Shown here one piece after another: positions 46,565 to 55,863 of a stretch of 64,000 nt of DNA (position 1 is the first letter of the stretch; each line of letters starts with the position of its first letter). The DNA is from Pseudomonas sp. LB-090624 (lineage in GTDB: Bacteria; Pseudomonadota; Gammaproteobacteria; Pseudomonadales; Pseudomonadaceae). Made by a program: the position numbers and the translations under genes. The stretch covers positions 1 to 64,000 of the forward strand of contig NZ_QJRL01000003.1 of assembly GCF_003205205.1 (NCBI RefSeq), written 5' to 3'. The notes beneath the pieces are model-generated. The model searched no databases. It worked only from the letters and a program-made list of their open reading frames with translations, and was not told the origin of the DNA.

Positions 46565-48187
46565 TCAGTGACTGTGACCGGGTCGACGGGCCGAACGACG
46601 GATCAGGCCGATGACCGGCAGCAAGCCCACCAGCACCAAGGTCAGCGCCGGCAGCGAAGCACGCGCCCACTCGCCTTCGCTGGTCATCTCGAACACGCGC
46701 ACGGCAAGGGTGTCCCAGCCGAACGGCCGCATCAGCAAGGTGGCCGGCATTTCCTTGAGGACGTCGACGAACACCAGCAAGGCGGCGCTAAGAACACCAG
46801 GTACCAGCAGCGGCAGATACACCTTGCAAAACAATCTTGCGCCACCGACACCCAGGCTGCGCGAAGCCTCCGGCAATGACGGGCGGATGCGTTCCAGGCT
46901 GCTCTCCAGTGGCCCGTAAGCGACTGCGATGAAGCGCACCAGGTAGGCCAGCAGCAACGCCGACAGGCTACCCAGCAGCAACGGTTTGCCCGCCCCGCCC
47001 AGCCAGCCGGACAGTGGGATGACCAGGTTGTTGTCGAGGTAACTGAAGGCCAGCATGATTGACACCGCCAGCACCGAACCGGGCAAGGCATAACCCAGGT
47101 TGGCCATACCTACCCCGGCGCGAATGGCGCCGGTCGGCGCCTGGCGCCGGGCAAAAGCCAGCAGCAGCGCCACACACACCGTAACCAGAGCAGCCATCCC
47201 GCCCAGGTACAAGGTGTGCAGCACCAGGCCGACGTAGCGCTCGTCCAAGTCATGCCGCCCGCGCTGCCAGAACCACACCAGCAGCTGCAGCAGGGGTATC
47301 ACGAAGGCGCAGGCGAACACCAGCAGGCACCAGCCGCTGGCCAACACCGCCTTGAGCCCGCGCAGGTGATAAAGCGCCTGACCACGCGGCCGCTCGTTAC
47401 CACTGCGACTGGCGCCGCGGGCGCGGCGCTCGCCGTACAGCACCAGCATCACCGCCAACAGCAGCAGGCTGGCCAGCTGGGCCGCACTGGACAGGCTGAA
47501 GAAGCCGTACCAGGTCTTGTAGATGGCGGTGGTGAAGGTGTCGAAGTTGAATACCGCTACAGCACCAAAGTCGGCCAGGGTTTCCATCAGCGCCAGGGCG
47601 ATGCCGGCGCCGATTGCCGGCCGCGCCATGGGCAGGGCCACGCGCCAGAATGCCTGCAATGGGGAGAGCCCCAGTACCCGCGCGGCTTCCATCAGGCCCT
47701 TGCCTTGGGCCATGAAGGCAGTGCGCGCCAGCAGATAGACGTAGGGATAGAACACCAGCACCAGGACGATGATTACCCCGCCGGTGGAGCGTACCCGTGG
47801 CAAGCGCATTGGCCCGAACACCTCACGCAACGCACTTTGCACCGGGCCGGCGAAATCCAGCAGGCCGACGAAAACGAATGCCAGCACGTAGGCAGGGATG
47901 GCGAACGGCAACATCAGCGCCCAGTCCAGCCAGCGCCGGCCAGGGAACTCGCACAGGCTGGTGAGCCAGGCCAGGCTGACGCCCAGGACAGTGACGCCGA
48001 TGCCTACGCCGACTACCAGGGCCAGGGTATTGCCCAGCAGCCGGCTCATCTGGGTGTCGAGAAGGTGCGACCAGATCTGCAGGTCGACGGATTGCCAGGA
48101 CAACAGCAGCACGCTCAGGGGCAGCAGCACCAAGGCGGCGATCATGGCGACCGGGAGGTACCAGCGGCGTTGGGGAGTGTGGGGCAA
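46565..48187 (-). CDS. fbpB: Iron ABC transporter fused permease FbpB-like
   Basis: About 540 residues made of two fused permease halves, each with six membrane helices and an EAA loop: LMEAARVLGLSPLQAFWRVALPMARPAIGAG and LPEASRSLGVGGARLFCKVYLPLLVPGVLSA. This is the layout of FbpB/SfuB/AfuB ferric-iron permeases. The start is uncertain: no ATG is well placed. TTG at 48187 (MPHTPQRRWYLPV) is used; an ATG at 48262 translates a REP repeat, and the next internal ATG (48145) would cut into the first helix. No ATPase gene is adjacent. Confidence 0.85.
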   Translation of the reverse strand: MPHTPQRRWYLPVAMIAALVLLPLSVLLLSWQSVDLQIWSHLLDTQMSRLLGNTLALVVGVGIGVTVLGVSLAWLTSLCEFPGRRWLDWALMLPFAIPAYVLAFVFVGLLDFAGPVQSALREVFGPMRLPRVRSTGGVIIVLVLVFYPYVYLLARTAFMAQGKGLMEAARVLGLSPLQAFWRVALPMARPAIGAGIALALMETLADFGAVAVFNFDTFTTAIYKTWYGFFSLSSAAQLASLLLLAVMLVLYGERRARGASRSGNERPRGQALYHLRGLKAVLASGWCLLVFACAFVIPLLQLLVWFWQRGRHDLDERYVGLVLHTLYLGGMAALVTVCVALLLAFARRQAPTGAIRAGVGMANLGYALPGSVLAVSIMLAFSYLDNNLVIPLSGWLGGAGKPLLLGSLSALLLAYLVRFIAVAYGPLESSLERIRPSLPEASRSLGVGGARLFCKVYLPLLVPGVLSAALLVFVDVLKEMPATLLMRPFGWDTLAVRVFEMTSEGEWARASLPALTLVLVGLLPVIGLIRRSARRPGHSH

Positions 48188-48227
48188 GGCTTGGTTCTCG
48201 ATTGCGATGGCGACCGCTGCGCGGTCG

Positions 48228-48311
48228 TTCGCGGGACAAGCCCGCTCCCACAGGGACCGCACAAGGCATCGATCCTGTGAAGGTCCTGTGGGAGCGGGCT
48301 TGTCCCGCGAA
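48228..48311. repeat. REP inverted repeat between fbpA and fbpB
   Basis: Arms 48228-48254 and 48285-48311 are 27-base perfect inverted repeats (TTCGCGGGACAAGCCC...). They lie in the 162-base gap between the binding-protein gene fbpA and the permease gene, the same placement as the REP pair between sbp and cysT. Confidence 0.92.
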
Positions 48312-48349
48312 GGGGCCTCTGACGGCCCCGGAAGGATAAAGCCTGGCGC

Positions 48350-49351
48350 TTAGTTGTAGCCAGCCCGATCCATCAGGCGGATAGCTTCAGCCTGGCGCTT
48401 GCCGGCAATCTCCACCGGAATGCTATCGGCCTTGAAGCTACCCCACGCTGCCACTTCATCCGATGGCTTGACCTTCGGGTTGGCCGGGAATTCCTGGTTG
48501 ATGTCGGCAAACAGCTTCTGAGCTTCTTCGCCGGTCATCCACTCCACCAGTTTCTTCGCGGCTTCCGGGTGTGGCGCATGCTTGGTCAGGCCAATGCCCG
48601 ACAGGTTCACATGTACGCCACGGTCGCCCTGGTTGGGCCAGAAGATTTTCACCGGCAGTTGCGGGTTCTGCTTGTGCAGGCGGCCGTAGTAGTAGGTGTT
48701 GACCACGCCCACGTCGCACTGGCCGGCCTCGATGGCCTGGATCACCGCATTGTCGTCGGAGAACACGTCGGTGGACAGGTTGTTGACCCAGCCTTTGACG
48801 ATTTGCTCGGTCTTCGCCTCGCCATGGGTTTCGATCAGGGTAGCGGTCAGCGACTGGTTGTACACCTTCTTCGCCGTGCGCAGGCACAGGCGGCCTTCCC
48901 ACTGCTTGTCGGCCAGCGCCTCGTAGGTGCTCAGCTCTGCCGGCTTGACCCGCTCGGTGGAGTAGATGATGGTGCGCGCACGCAGGCTCAGACCAGTCCA
49001 GTCATGGGACGAGGCGCGGTACTGTGGCGGAATGTTCTGGTCGATGATGTCGGACTTGATCGGCTGCAGGATGCCCATTTGCTCGGCCTGCCACAGGTTG
49101 CCGGCATCGACCGTCAGCAGCAGGTCGGCCACGCCGTTTTCGCCCTCGGCCTTGATGCGCTGCATCAGCGGGGCTTCCTTGTCGGTGATGAACTTGACCT
49201 TGACCCCGGTCTTGGCGGTATAGGCATCGAACACCGGCTTGATCAGCTCGTCGATGCGCGAGGAGTACACCACCACTTCGTCCGCTGCTTGAGCGGTGCC
49301 GCCGAACAAAGTCAGGGCCAGGGCGGCCAGTAGGGGCTTGCGTGGCAACAT
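48350..49351 (-). CDS. fbpA: Ferric-iron-binding periplasmic protein FbpA-like
   Basis: 333 residues with a signal peptide ([21 protein letters not shown]), then [30 protein letters not shown]. The paired iron-ligand tyrosines are in [46 protein letters not shown] follows. This is the FbpA/FutA/IdiA family that captures Fe3+. GAGGAG before the ATG at 49351 fixes the start. It leads an fbpA-fbpB unit. A weak AATGG-9-CCATT palindrome upstream (49385-49403) could be an iron operator. Confidence 0.92.
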   Translation of the reverse strand: MLPRKPLLAALALTLFGGTAQAADEVVVYSSRIDELIKPVFDAYTAKTGVKVKFITDKEAPLMQRIKAEGENGVADLLLTVDAGNLWQAEQMGILQPIKSDIIDQNIPPQYRASSHDWTGLSLRARTIIYSTERVKPAELSTYEALADKQWEGRLCLRTAKKVYNQSLTATLIETHGEAKTEQIVKGWVNNLSTDVFSDDNAVIQAIEAGQCDVGVVNTYYYGRLHKQNPQLPVKIFWPNQGDRGVHVNLSGIGLTKHAPHPEAAKKLVEWMTGEEAQKLFADINQEFPANPKVKPSDEVAAWGSFKADSIPVEIAGKRQAEAIRLMDRAGYN

Positions 49352-49442
49352 GGAAAGCACTCCTCGGAGGGTATGAGAGGTGCGAATGGTAGTGAATCCC
49401 ATTTTCTGGCTCATCTACCTAGCAGTTACCGAATGTTGCAAA

Positions 49443-49459
49443 GGGCCGCAACGCGGCCC
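49443..49459 (-). terminator. Terminator of the ubi-pepP-ygfB operon
   Basis: GGGCCGC and GCGGCCC form a 7-bp stem with a 3-base loop, nine bases past the stop of the first ubiquinone hydroxylase gene (the last gene of the operon). On the minus strand it is followed by TTTGC, a short T-run. Confidence 0.65.
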
Positions 49460-49467
49460 CGGCACGC

Positions 49468-50691
49468 TCAAGCCTTGGCCAGATCCGGCAGATCACCACT
49501 TAAACCCAGTGCCTGACGCACAAACAGCGCTTTGGCTTCAGGCATCTGCTCCACCAGCTTCAACCCGCTGTTGCGCAACCAGCGCAACGGCAGCGGATCG
49601 GCCTGGAACAACCTCTCGAAGCCCTCCATCGCCGCCATCAACGCCAGGTTGTGTGGCATGCGCCGGCGCTCGTAACGGCTCAGCACCTTCACATCGGCCA
49701 GCCGCTCGCCGCGCGCGCAGGCATTGACCAGCACCTCGGCCAACACCGCCGCATCGAGAAAGCCCAGGTTCACACCCTGCCCGGCCAGCGGGTGGATAGT
49801 GTGTGCAGCATCACCGATCAAGGCCAGGCCTTCATCCACATAGCGCTTGGCGTGACGCTGGCGCAGCGGCACGCACACCCGTGGGTCGGCCTGCAACACG
49901 CCCCCCAGGCGCCCTTCGAAGGCCCGTTCCAGGGCCTGCATGAAGGCCGCTTCATCCATCGCCATCAGCTGCTCGGCATGCTCAGGGGTGGTCGACCATA
50001 CGATCGAACACCAGTCTTCCTGGCCATCGCGGCTCAACGGTAAAAAGGCCAATGGCCCTTCATCGGTGAAGCGCTGCCAGGCCGTGGCCTGGTGCCCGCC
50101 GCTGCAACGCACGCTGGTGACGATGGCATGGTGCAGGTAATCCCACTCGCGGGTTTCACAGCCCGCCAGGCGCCGTACTGCCGAATTGGCGCCATCAGCA
50201 GCGATTACCAGCGGCGCGCGCAGTTGCCGGCCATCGGCCAGGGTCAGCAGCCATTCATCGCCAGATCGGCGCAGCTGCTCCAGCCGCGCATTCGCCAGCA
50301 GGCCAATGTCGCTGTCGTGCAGGCGCTCCAGCAGGCCGTCCTGCACCACCCGGTTCTCGACAATATGGCCGAGCACCTGGGCATGCACGCTGGCCGCCGA
50401 GAAATGAATCTGCCCGGTGCCGCTGCCATCCCATACATGCATGTCGGAATACGGCGTGGCGCGCCGCTGGGCAATGCCGTCCCAGGCGCCAAGGCGCTCG
50501 AGGATGCGCTGGCTGGCAGCCGACAGCGCGCTGACACGCGGCTCGAACGGAGCCTGGGCATCGAATGGCTTGACCGTCAGCGGGCCACCGTCGAGCAAGA
50601 GGATTTGCAAGCCACTGTGGCGCAACGCCAGGGCCAGTGCGCTGCCGACCATACCGGCACCGACAATCAACAGATCTGCGCGCATTTCCAT
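49468..50691 (-). CDS. ubiI: FAD-dependent ubiquinone-biosynthesis hydroxylase, UbiI/VisC type
   Basis: 407 residues of the UbiH/COQ6 family: Rossmann GxGxxG in LLIVGAGMVGSALALAL, the middle ADGANSAVRRL motif, and the second FAD motif GDAAHTIHPLAGQGVNLGFLDAAVLAEVL. It hydroxylates the ubiquinone ring. In pseudomonads the copy next to ubiH in this position is treated as UbiI or VisC; the ring position is inferred. It is the last gene of ygfB-pepP-ubiH-DUF4442-ubiI. Confidence 0.85.
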   Translation of the reverse strand: MEMRADLLIVGAGMVGSALALALRHSGLQILLLDGGPLTVKPFDAQAPFEPRVSALSAASQRILERLGAWDGIAQRRATPYSDMHVWDGSGTGQIHFSAASVHAQVLGHIVENRVVQDGLLERLHDSDIGLLANARLEQLRRSGDEWLLTLADGRQLRAPLVIAADGANSAVRRLAGCETREWDYLHHAIVTSVRCSGGHQATAWQRFTDEGPLAFLPLSRDGQEDWCSIVWSTTPEHAEQLMAMDEAAFMQALERAFEGRLGGVLQADPRVCVPLRQRHAKRYVDEGLALIGDAAHTIHPLAGQGVNLGFLDAAVLAEVLVNACARGERLADVKVLSRYERRRMPHNLALMAAMEGFERLFQADPLPLRWLRNSGLKLVEQMPEAKALFVRQALGLSGDLPDLAKA

Positions 50692-50694
50692 GCT

Positions 50695-51177
50695 TTACGC
50701 CAGCCTCGCTTGCGGCTTGAGCCGCACATATAGGGTTTTATCGACCCGCGCCACCAACTCGCCAGCGCCATCGCGGATATCGACCTGCAAACGCGGCAGG
50801 CACTTCTTGCCGGTGGCGGTCTGCTGGCGAATGTCGTCCAGCAGCGCGTCATCGACGTGGAATTCGGCATACACCGGGCCTTTGCCCGGCGAGATGAAAT
50901 CGATGCTGGCAGCCTTGTCCCAGACGATGTACTCCCGCCCCAGTTGCTCGATCAGCAGCAGCATGTAGAACGGGTCGGTCATGGCGTACAAACTGCCACC
51001 GAACTGGGTACCGACATAGTTGCGATTCCAGCGCGTCAGTTTCATCGCCACCTTGACGCTGCGCAGGTCCGGGCTGATGTGCTGCACACGAATGCCGGCG
51101 CCCAGGTAAGGGGGGTAAAGGTTCAGCAGCCAGCGCAGCATACGCGCCCGGCGCGCCAGTTTACGCGCGTTGCTCAT
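50695..51177 (-). CDS. DUF4442 hotdog-fold protein, thioesterase-like
   Basis: 160 residues. NYVGTQFGGSLYAMTDPFYMLLLIEQLG and VWDKAASIDFISPGKGPVYAEFHV are features of the DUF4442/YiiD-C hotdog fold related to acyl-CoA thioesterases. The activity is untested. It overlaps ubiH by four bases and ends four bases before the ubiI start codon, so it is embedded in the quinone operon. Confidence 0.85.
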   Translation of the reverse strand: MSNARKLARRARMLRWLLNLYPPYLGAGIRVQHISPDLRSVKVAMKLTRWNRNYVGTQFGGSLYAMTDPFYMLLLIEQLGREYIVWDKAASIDFISPGKGPVYAEFHVDDALLDDIRQQTATGKKCLPRLQVDIRDGAGELVARVDKTLYVRLKPQARLA

Positions 51178-52373
51178 GCCTGGCCCCGCGGGTCGGGGCG
51201 AGTGCCCAGGCCCATGGCCTGGCGGGCGAACCAGCTTTTTGCCGGTGGCAGCAGGTCGAGCCCGAGCAGGCCCAGGTTGCGCCCGGCGGCCAGCAACGGC
51301 TGGTTGCTGCCGAACAGGCGGGTGACCTGGTCGGAGAAACCGATGGTCATGGCCTGGTCCAGGCGCTGACGCTGGTGGTAAGCCTGCAGCGTGGTCAGGT
51401 CGCCTGGCCGCTGCGGGCCAGCCAGCAGAGCCTCGGCCAGCGCCTGCACGTCACGCAGCGACAGGTTGAAGCCCTGGCCAGCGATGGGGTGCAGGCTGTG
51501 CGCAGCGTTGCCCAATACCACCAGATGCGGCCGCACCTGCTCCTGGGCTTCGATCAACGACAGCGGGTACAGGTGCCGTGCGCCGACCTGGCGAAGCGCC
51601 CCCAGGCGGTAGCCGAACTCACCCTGCAGCTCGCGCAGGAAGCTGCGCTCGTCGATGTCGGCCAGCCGCCGTGCATCCATGCCCTGGCGGGTCCACACCA
51701 GCGCACAGCGGTTATCCGGCAGTGGCAACAGGGCCATCGGGCCTTCTGCGGTGAAGCGCTCGAATGCTTGGCCACCGTGGGCCTCGCCGGGGGTGATATT
51801 GGCGATCAACGCGCTTTGCTGGTACGGCGTATGGCGTACGTGGATGCCCAGCTGTTCGCGCAAGCCGGAACGGCCGCCGTCGGCCAGTACCGCGAGGTCG
51901 CATTCCAGCTGGGTGTCGTCGTTCAGGCGCAACCGGTAGCCGCCTTCGATGGCCTGCATCGAGGTCACTTCCGCTGGGCAGCGCCAGCTCACCACGTCAC
52001 TGTCCAGCCCTTGCCACAGGCATTGCCCGAGCCAGGCGTTTTCCACCACGTAGCCCAGCGCCGGCACACCCTCTTCCAAGGCATCCAGGCGCGTGGCGCC
52101 AAAGCGGCCACGGTCGGAGACGTGAATCTGCCGGATCGGTTCGGCGCGACGGCCGATGGCCTGCCACAGTCCCAATTGCTGATAGATCTGCTGGGTGCCG
52201 AAAGACAATGCCGAGGACCGCGCATCGTAGCTGGGCTGGAAGCTGTCGCCGGGGGCGAAGGGCTCGATCAGCAGGATCTTCCAGCCACGCGCCTTGGCCC
52301 CGGCCTGCAGGGCCAAGGCCAGGCTTGCACCCACCAGGCCACCGCCGATGATCGCCAGGTTTACCCGGTTCAT
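51174..52373 (-). CDS. ubiH: 2-octaprenyl-6-methoxyphenol hydroxylase UbiH
   Basis: 399 residues: NLAIIGGGLVGASLALALQAGA (FAD/NAD binding), DLAVLADGGRSGLREQLGI, and GNAAHSLHPIAGQGFNLSLRDVQALAEAL. It is a flavoprotein mono-oxygenase of ubiquinone synthesis. It overlaps pepP by four bases and the DUF4442 gene by four, a tightly coupled order (pepP-ubiH) conserved in gammaproteobacteria. Confidence 0.92.
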   Translation of the reverse strand: MNRVNLAIIGGGLVGASLALALQAGAKARGWKILLIEPFAPGDSFQPSYDARSSALSFGTQQIYQQLGLWQAIGRRAEPIRQIHVSDRGRFGATRLDALEEGVPALGYVVENAWLGQCLWQGLDSDVVSWRCPAEVTSMQAIEGGYRLRLNDDTQLECDLAVLADGGRSGLREQLGIHVRHTPYQQSALIANITPGEAHGGQAFERFTAEGPMALLPLPDNRCALVWTRQGMDARRLADIDERSFLRELQGEFGYRLGALRQVGARHLYPLSLIEAQEQVRPHLVVLGNAAHSLHPIAGQGFNLSLRDVQALAEALLAGPQRPGDLTTLQAYHQRQRLDQAMTIGFSDQVTRLFGSNQPLLAAGRNLGLLGLDLLPPAKSWFARQAMGLGTRPDPRGQA

Positions 52374-53704
52374 GCAGCGTCCTTGCGGGCGGCCTGCATC
52401 AGCGCCTCGATCTCGGCGACCGTGCGTGGCACGCCCGACGTCAGGATTTCACAACCTTTCTTGGTGACTACCACGTCGTCCTCGATCCTTACCCCAATGC
52501 CGCGCCACTTCCTGGCTACAGCCTGGTTGTCGGCGCCAATGTAGATACCCGGTTCGACGGTCAGCGCCATGCCGGGCTCCAGCACGCGCCACTCGCCGCC
52601 CACCTTGTACTCGCCTACATCGTGCACATCCATGCCCAGCCAGTGGCCGGCGCGGTGCATGTAGAAGGCGCGATAGGCTTCGCTGTCGATCAGCTCCTGC
52701 ACATCCCCTTGAAGCAGGCCGAGCTCCACCAAGCCTGCGGTAATCACCCGCACGGTCGCCTCGTGGGCGTGGTTCCAGTGCTTGCCGGGGGCGATTTCGG
52801 CAAATGCCGCCGCCTGCGCCTTGAGCACCAGCTCGTAGATGGCCTTCTGCTCGGGCGAAAAACGGCCGCTAACCGGGAAGGTGCGAGTGATGTCACTGGC
52901 GTAGCAGTCGATTTCGCAACCTGCGTCGATCAGCACCAGGTCACCCTCCTTGAGCGGCGCGTCATTCTGCTGGTAGTGCAGGATGCAGCCATTGCGCCCG
53001 GCCGCGACGATCGAACCGTAGGCTGGCATTTTTGCCCCGCCCTTGCGGAATGCGTAGTCCAGCTCGGCTTCCAGGCTGTATTCATGCAGCCCGGCCCGGC
53101 AGGCCTGCATGGCCCGCACGTGGGCCCGTGCAGAAATGTCTGCAGCCGCACGCATTACCTTCACTTCCGCTGCCGATTTATACAGGCGCATGTCATGCAG
53201 CAGATGATCCAGCGCAACGAACTCGTTCGGCGGCTGGGCGCCCAGGCGGGCCTTGGAGCGGATCACGTTGATCCAGTCCATCAGCCGGCGATCGAACTCT
53301 GGGTTGCTGCCCATGGCGCTGTACACCCGCTCGCGGCCTTCGATCAGGCCTGGCAGGATCTCGTCGATATCGGTGATGGGGAAGGCATCGTCGGCACCAA
53401 AATCACTCACCGCGCCTTCCTGGCCGGCGCGCAGGCCGTCCCACAGTTCGCGCTCGGGGTTACGCTCACGGCAGAACAGCACGTACTCGCCATGCTCGCG
53501 CCCAGGGATCAAGGCGATCACCGCCTCCGGCTCGGGAAAACCGCTGAGGTACTGGAAGTCACTGTCCTGGCGGTACACGTGCTCGACGTCGCGGTTGCGG
53601 ATCGCAACTGCGGCGGCAGGCAGGATGGCGATGCTGTTGGGGACCATCTGCGCCATCAGCGCCTTGCGCCGCCGGGCATACTCGGCCTTGGGAATGTGGC
53701 TCAT
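52370..53704 (-). CDS. pepP: Xaa-Pro aminopeptidase PepP
   Basis: 444 residues, with an N-terminal AMP_N domain and a C-terminal pita-bread metallopeptidase domain. Two-manganese ligands are visible in DLVLIDAGCEIDCYASDITRTFPVSG, YMHRAGHWLGMDVHDVG, LEPGMALTVEPGIYIG and GIGVRIEDDVVV. It removes N-terminal residues before proline. It lies between ygfB (21 bases upstream) and ubiH (four-base overlap). Confidence 0.95.
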   Translation of the reverse strand: MSHIPKAEYARRRKALMAQMVPNSIAILPAAAVAIRNRDVEHVYRQDSDFQYLSGFPEPEAVIALIPGREHGEYVLFCRERNPERELWDGLRAGQEGAVSDFGADDAFPITDIDEILPGLIEGRERVYSAMGSNPEFDRRLMDWINVIRSKARLGAQPPNEFVALDHLLHDMRLYKSAAEVKVMRAAADISARAHVRAMQACRAGLHEYSLEAELDYAFRKGGAKMPAYGSIVAAGRNGCILHYQQNDAPLKEGDLVLIDAGCEIDCYASDITRTFPVSGRFSPEQKAIYELVLKAQAAAFAEIAPGKHWNHAHEATVRVITAGLVELGLLQGDVQELIDSEAYRAFYMHRAGHWLGMDVHDVGEYKVGGEWRVLEPGMALTVEPGIYIGADNQAVARKWRGIGVRIEDDVVVTKKGCEILTSGVPRTVAEIEALMQAARKDAA

Positions 53705-53725
53705 GGGCAGACTACCCCCGGTTGA

Positions 53726-54280
53726 TCAGTGCAACGATGGCTTGGGCGCGGGTGCGGCTGGCTTGGCCAGCTCGGAGAACAGCAGCAGTGGCGCCACGCG
53801 CAGGTACTCCATGACCTCCATGTAGTCGCTCTCGCCGTCTTCGGACTCCTCGAGGGCTTCCTGCACCTGGGAAATGGCTACCAGGTCCTGCAGCACTTCC
53901 TTGGCCTCGTCGGACAAGTCCTTGCCGCCGGCGTTCAAGCCAAAACCGGTGATGAAACCTTGGCACCACTGGCCCAGCGCGGTGGCGCGGTCACTCAGTG
54001 CAGCGTCGTCGGAAGGCAGCAGGAGGACAATGGCCATGTCGTCGCTGGTTAGCTCGCCCTTGACCATTTCCTGCAGGCCCACCAGGGCGTTGCGCACGGT
54101 ATCACCGGGCTCGGTTTCCAGCAGTTGGGCGGCATCGGCCAGCCAGGCGTCGGCTTCGAAGCCGGCGCCGGCGCAACTGCGGCCGATCAGCAGGCCGTGC
54201 AGTTCGGCCGGGGTGACAGGATGGCCATTGCTCGAGAGCAGCATGGCGAAGGCGATGTAGGGCGATTGGGTATTGGGCAT
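53726..54280 (-). CDS. ygfB: UPF0149 (YgfB-like) family protein
   Basis: 184 residues: [18 protein letters not shown] near the start, [17 protein letters not shown] and [20 protein letters not shown] near the end, typical of the YgfB/YecA family. In P. aeruginosa the homologue affects ampDh3 expression and beta-lactam response. The ribosome site is weak. It is the first gene of the pepP-ubi operon and divergent from the coiled-coil/zapA pair. Confidence 0.9.
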   Translation of the reverse strand: MPNTQSPYIAFAMLLSSNGHPVTPAELHGLLIGRSCAGAGFEADAWLADAAQLLETEPGDTVRNALVGLQEMVKGELTSDDMAIVLLLPSDDAALSDRATALGQWCQGFITGFGLNAGGKDLSDEAKEVLQDLVAISQVQEALEESEDGESDYMEVMEYLRVAPLLLFSELAKPAAPAPKPSLH

Positions 54281-54424
54281 GGGCTGCTAGGCGCCAGACG
54301 GCGCAATGACTAGAATGAAGACCTTGTATCCTAGCACCGGCAGGCGCGCCAAGACCATCGGCACTGGCCGTCGCCGCCCAGGGAGCGGCATCATCGCAGG
54401 TGACTCAACGACGGAGCGAATCGA

Positions 54425-54643
54425 GTGCAACCCACGCAAGAGAATGACCTGCAGGCACTGATGAGCCGATTCGAGTTGCTGATCGAGCGCGTCGAGCAAC
54501 TAAAACGGCAAAATGCACTCCTAGTAGCTCAGGAAAAATCCTGGCGCGAAGAGCGCGCCCACCTCATCGAAAAGAACGAGATCGCCAAGCGCAAGGTCGA
54601 GTCGATGATTTTACGCCTCAAGGCTCTGGAGCAAGACTCATGA
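54425..54643 (+). CDS. Small coiled-coil protein (TIGR02449 type)
   Basis: 72 residues, starting at GTG with GGAG eight bases upstream. Residues 8-70 form a continuous heptad-rich coiled coil (LMSRFELLIERVEQLKRQNALLVAQEKSWREERAHL). The gene overlaps zapA by four bases (ATGA). Position and form suggest a ZapB-like division partner, but this is inference; the family has no proven function known to me. Confidence 0.85.
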   Translation: MQPTQENDLQALMSRFELLIERVEQLKRQNALLVAQEKSWREERAHLIEKNEIAKRKVESMILRLKALEQDS

Positions 54644-54960
54644 GTTCAAGCAATAGCGTCACCGTGCAGATCCTCGACAAGGATTACTCGATCATCTGCC
54701 CGCCGGAAGAGCGCAACAACCTGGTTAGCGCCGCCCGCTACCTGGACAGCAAGATGCGCGAGATCCGCAGCAGCGGCAAGGTGATCGGCGCCGACCGCAT
54801 TGCGGTCATGGCGGCATTGAACATTACCCACGAAATGCTGCACCGTCAGGAAGACCGCAGCGCTGCGCCGGTCAACAGCACCAACCGCGAACAGGTGCGC
54901 GACCTGCTGGATCGGGTGGACAAGGCTTTGTCCGACGACACGGGTACCAAAATCGACTGA
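54640..54960 (+). CDS. zapA: Cell-division protein ZapA
   Basis: 106 residues: VTVQILDKDYSIICPPEERNNLVSAARYLDSKMREIRSSGKVIGADRIAVMAALNITHEML, the globular ZapA head, followed by a coiled-coil tail. ZapA bundles FtsZ filaments. The order zapA-6S RNA-5-FCL is conserved in gammaproteobacteria and helps place the RNA gene. Confidence 0.95.
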   Translation: MSSSNSVTVQILDKDYSIICPPEERNNLVSAARYLDSKMREIRSSGKVIGADRIAVMAALNITHEMLHRQEDRSAAPVNSTNREQVRDLLDRVDKALSDDTGTKID

Positions 54961-54966
54961 GATTGG

Positions 54967-54972
54967 TATACT
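54967..54972 (+). promoter_or_regulatory. -10 box of the 6S RNA promoter
   Basis: TATACT sits seven bases before the predicted 5' end of 6S RNA, just after the zapA stop codon. No good -35 hexamer is visible at 17-base spacing. Confidence 0.5.
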
Positions 54973-54978
54973 GGCGCC

Positions 54979-55156
54979 ACTCCCTGGGGGATGCGCCAGT
55001 CGGTTATGTCCCTGAGCCGATACGCACAACCACGGGGGTTGCACGCTGGGGCCGGTGTGCATGTCCGCCCGACGGAAAGCCTTAACGCCCCCTGCAATCT
55101 CCACCTTGAACTTTCGGGTTCAAGGGCTACACCGATAGCGGTCTTGTCGGGGAGCC
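54979..55156 (+). ncRNA. ssrS: 6S RNA
   Basis: The region between zapA and the 5-FCL gene has conserved pseudomonad 6S RNA segments GGTTATGTCCCTGAGCCGAT (from 55002) and CACCTTGAAC...GGGTTCAAGG (near 55100-55130). The ends can pair (CTCCC at 54980-54984 with GGGAG at 55150-55154), closing the long rod. 6S RNA binds sigma70 RNA polymerase and mimics open promoter DNA. Ends are estimated from the -10 box and terminal pairing and may be off by several bases. Confidence 0.85.
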
Positions 55157-55164
55157 TGAATTTC

Positions 55165-55188
55165 TTGCCCGCCTTTATTGGCGGGCAA
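55165..55188 (+). terminator. Hairpin after 6S RNA
   Basis: TTGCCCGCC and GGCGGGCAA form a perfect 9-bp stem with a TTTATT loop, followed by TTCGTTTTGG. It lies between the 6S RNA and the 5-FCL start, and may partly end the RNA while allowing read-through into the next gene. Confidence 0.65.
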
Positions 55189-55236
55189 TTCGTTTTGGCC
55201 GAGCTCATCGGCCAGCACCCTGGGATCGCTTGTGCC

Positions 55237-55845
55237 ATGACCGACACCGCGCCGCTCACCCGCCCCCAGCTTCGTCGCCTGCTCCGCAATGCCCGCCGCG
55301 CCCTTACCCCTGCCCAGCAACGCCAGGCCACCCTTGGCCTGTACCGCCAGCTGGCGCAGCACCCGCTGTTTCGCCGCGCCAGGCACATTGCCCTTTATCT
55401 GCCCAATGACGGCGAAATCGACCCCTGCCTGTTACTGCGCGAAGCCCAACGCCGCGGCAAGCGCACTTACCTGCCGGTGCTGCATGCCTGGCCGCGCACG
55501 CGCATGGTGTTCCAGCGCTTCGAACAGGGCGAAAAGCTCCGGCCCAACCGTTTTCGTATTCCCGAGCCGGTTACCGAGCGCAAGCGCCAACGGCCGATCT
55601 GGGCGCTGGACCTGATCCTGCTACCGCTGGTCGGTTTCGATGAAATGGGGGGTCGCCTGGGAATGGGCGGGGGGTTCTATGACCGCAGCCTGGCTTACCA
55701 GGCACGTCGACAGACCTGGAAGAAACCTTTGCTACTAGGGTTGGCGCACGAATGCCAGAAGGTCGAGCGGCTGGCCCAGGCCAGTTGGGATGTACCACTG
55801 CAAGGCACGGTCTCGGACCGTGGCTGGTACCTGGCGCCGCGTTGA
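55237..55845 (+). CDS. ygfA: 5-formyltetrahydrofolate cyclo-ligase
   Basis: 202 residues: RRLLRNARRALTPAQQRQATLGLYRQLAQHPLFRRARHIALYLPNDGEIDP, then LDLILLPLVGFDEMGGRLGMGGGFYDRSLA, the ATP and folate site of the family. It converts 5-formyl-THF to 5,10-methenyl-THF. The start is the ATG at 55237; a longer frame upstream would translate 6S RNA. Cotranscription with 6S RNA is common. Confidence 0.94.
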   Translation: MTDTAPLTRPQLRRLLRNARRALTPAQQRQATLGLYRQLAQHPLFRRARHIALYLPNDGEIDPCLLLREAQRRGKRTYLPVLHAWPRTRMVFQRFEQGEKLRPNRFRIPEPVTERKRQRPIWALDLILLPLVGFDEMGGRLGMGGGFYDRSLAYQARRQTWKKPLLLGLAHECQKVERLAQASWDVPLQGTVSDRGWYLAPR

Positions 55846-55863
55846 GCGGCACCAGCGGGCGTA

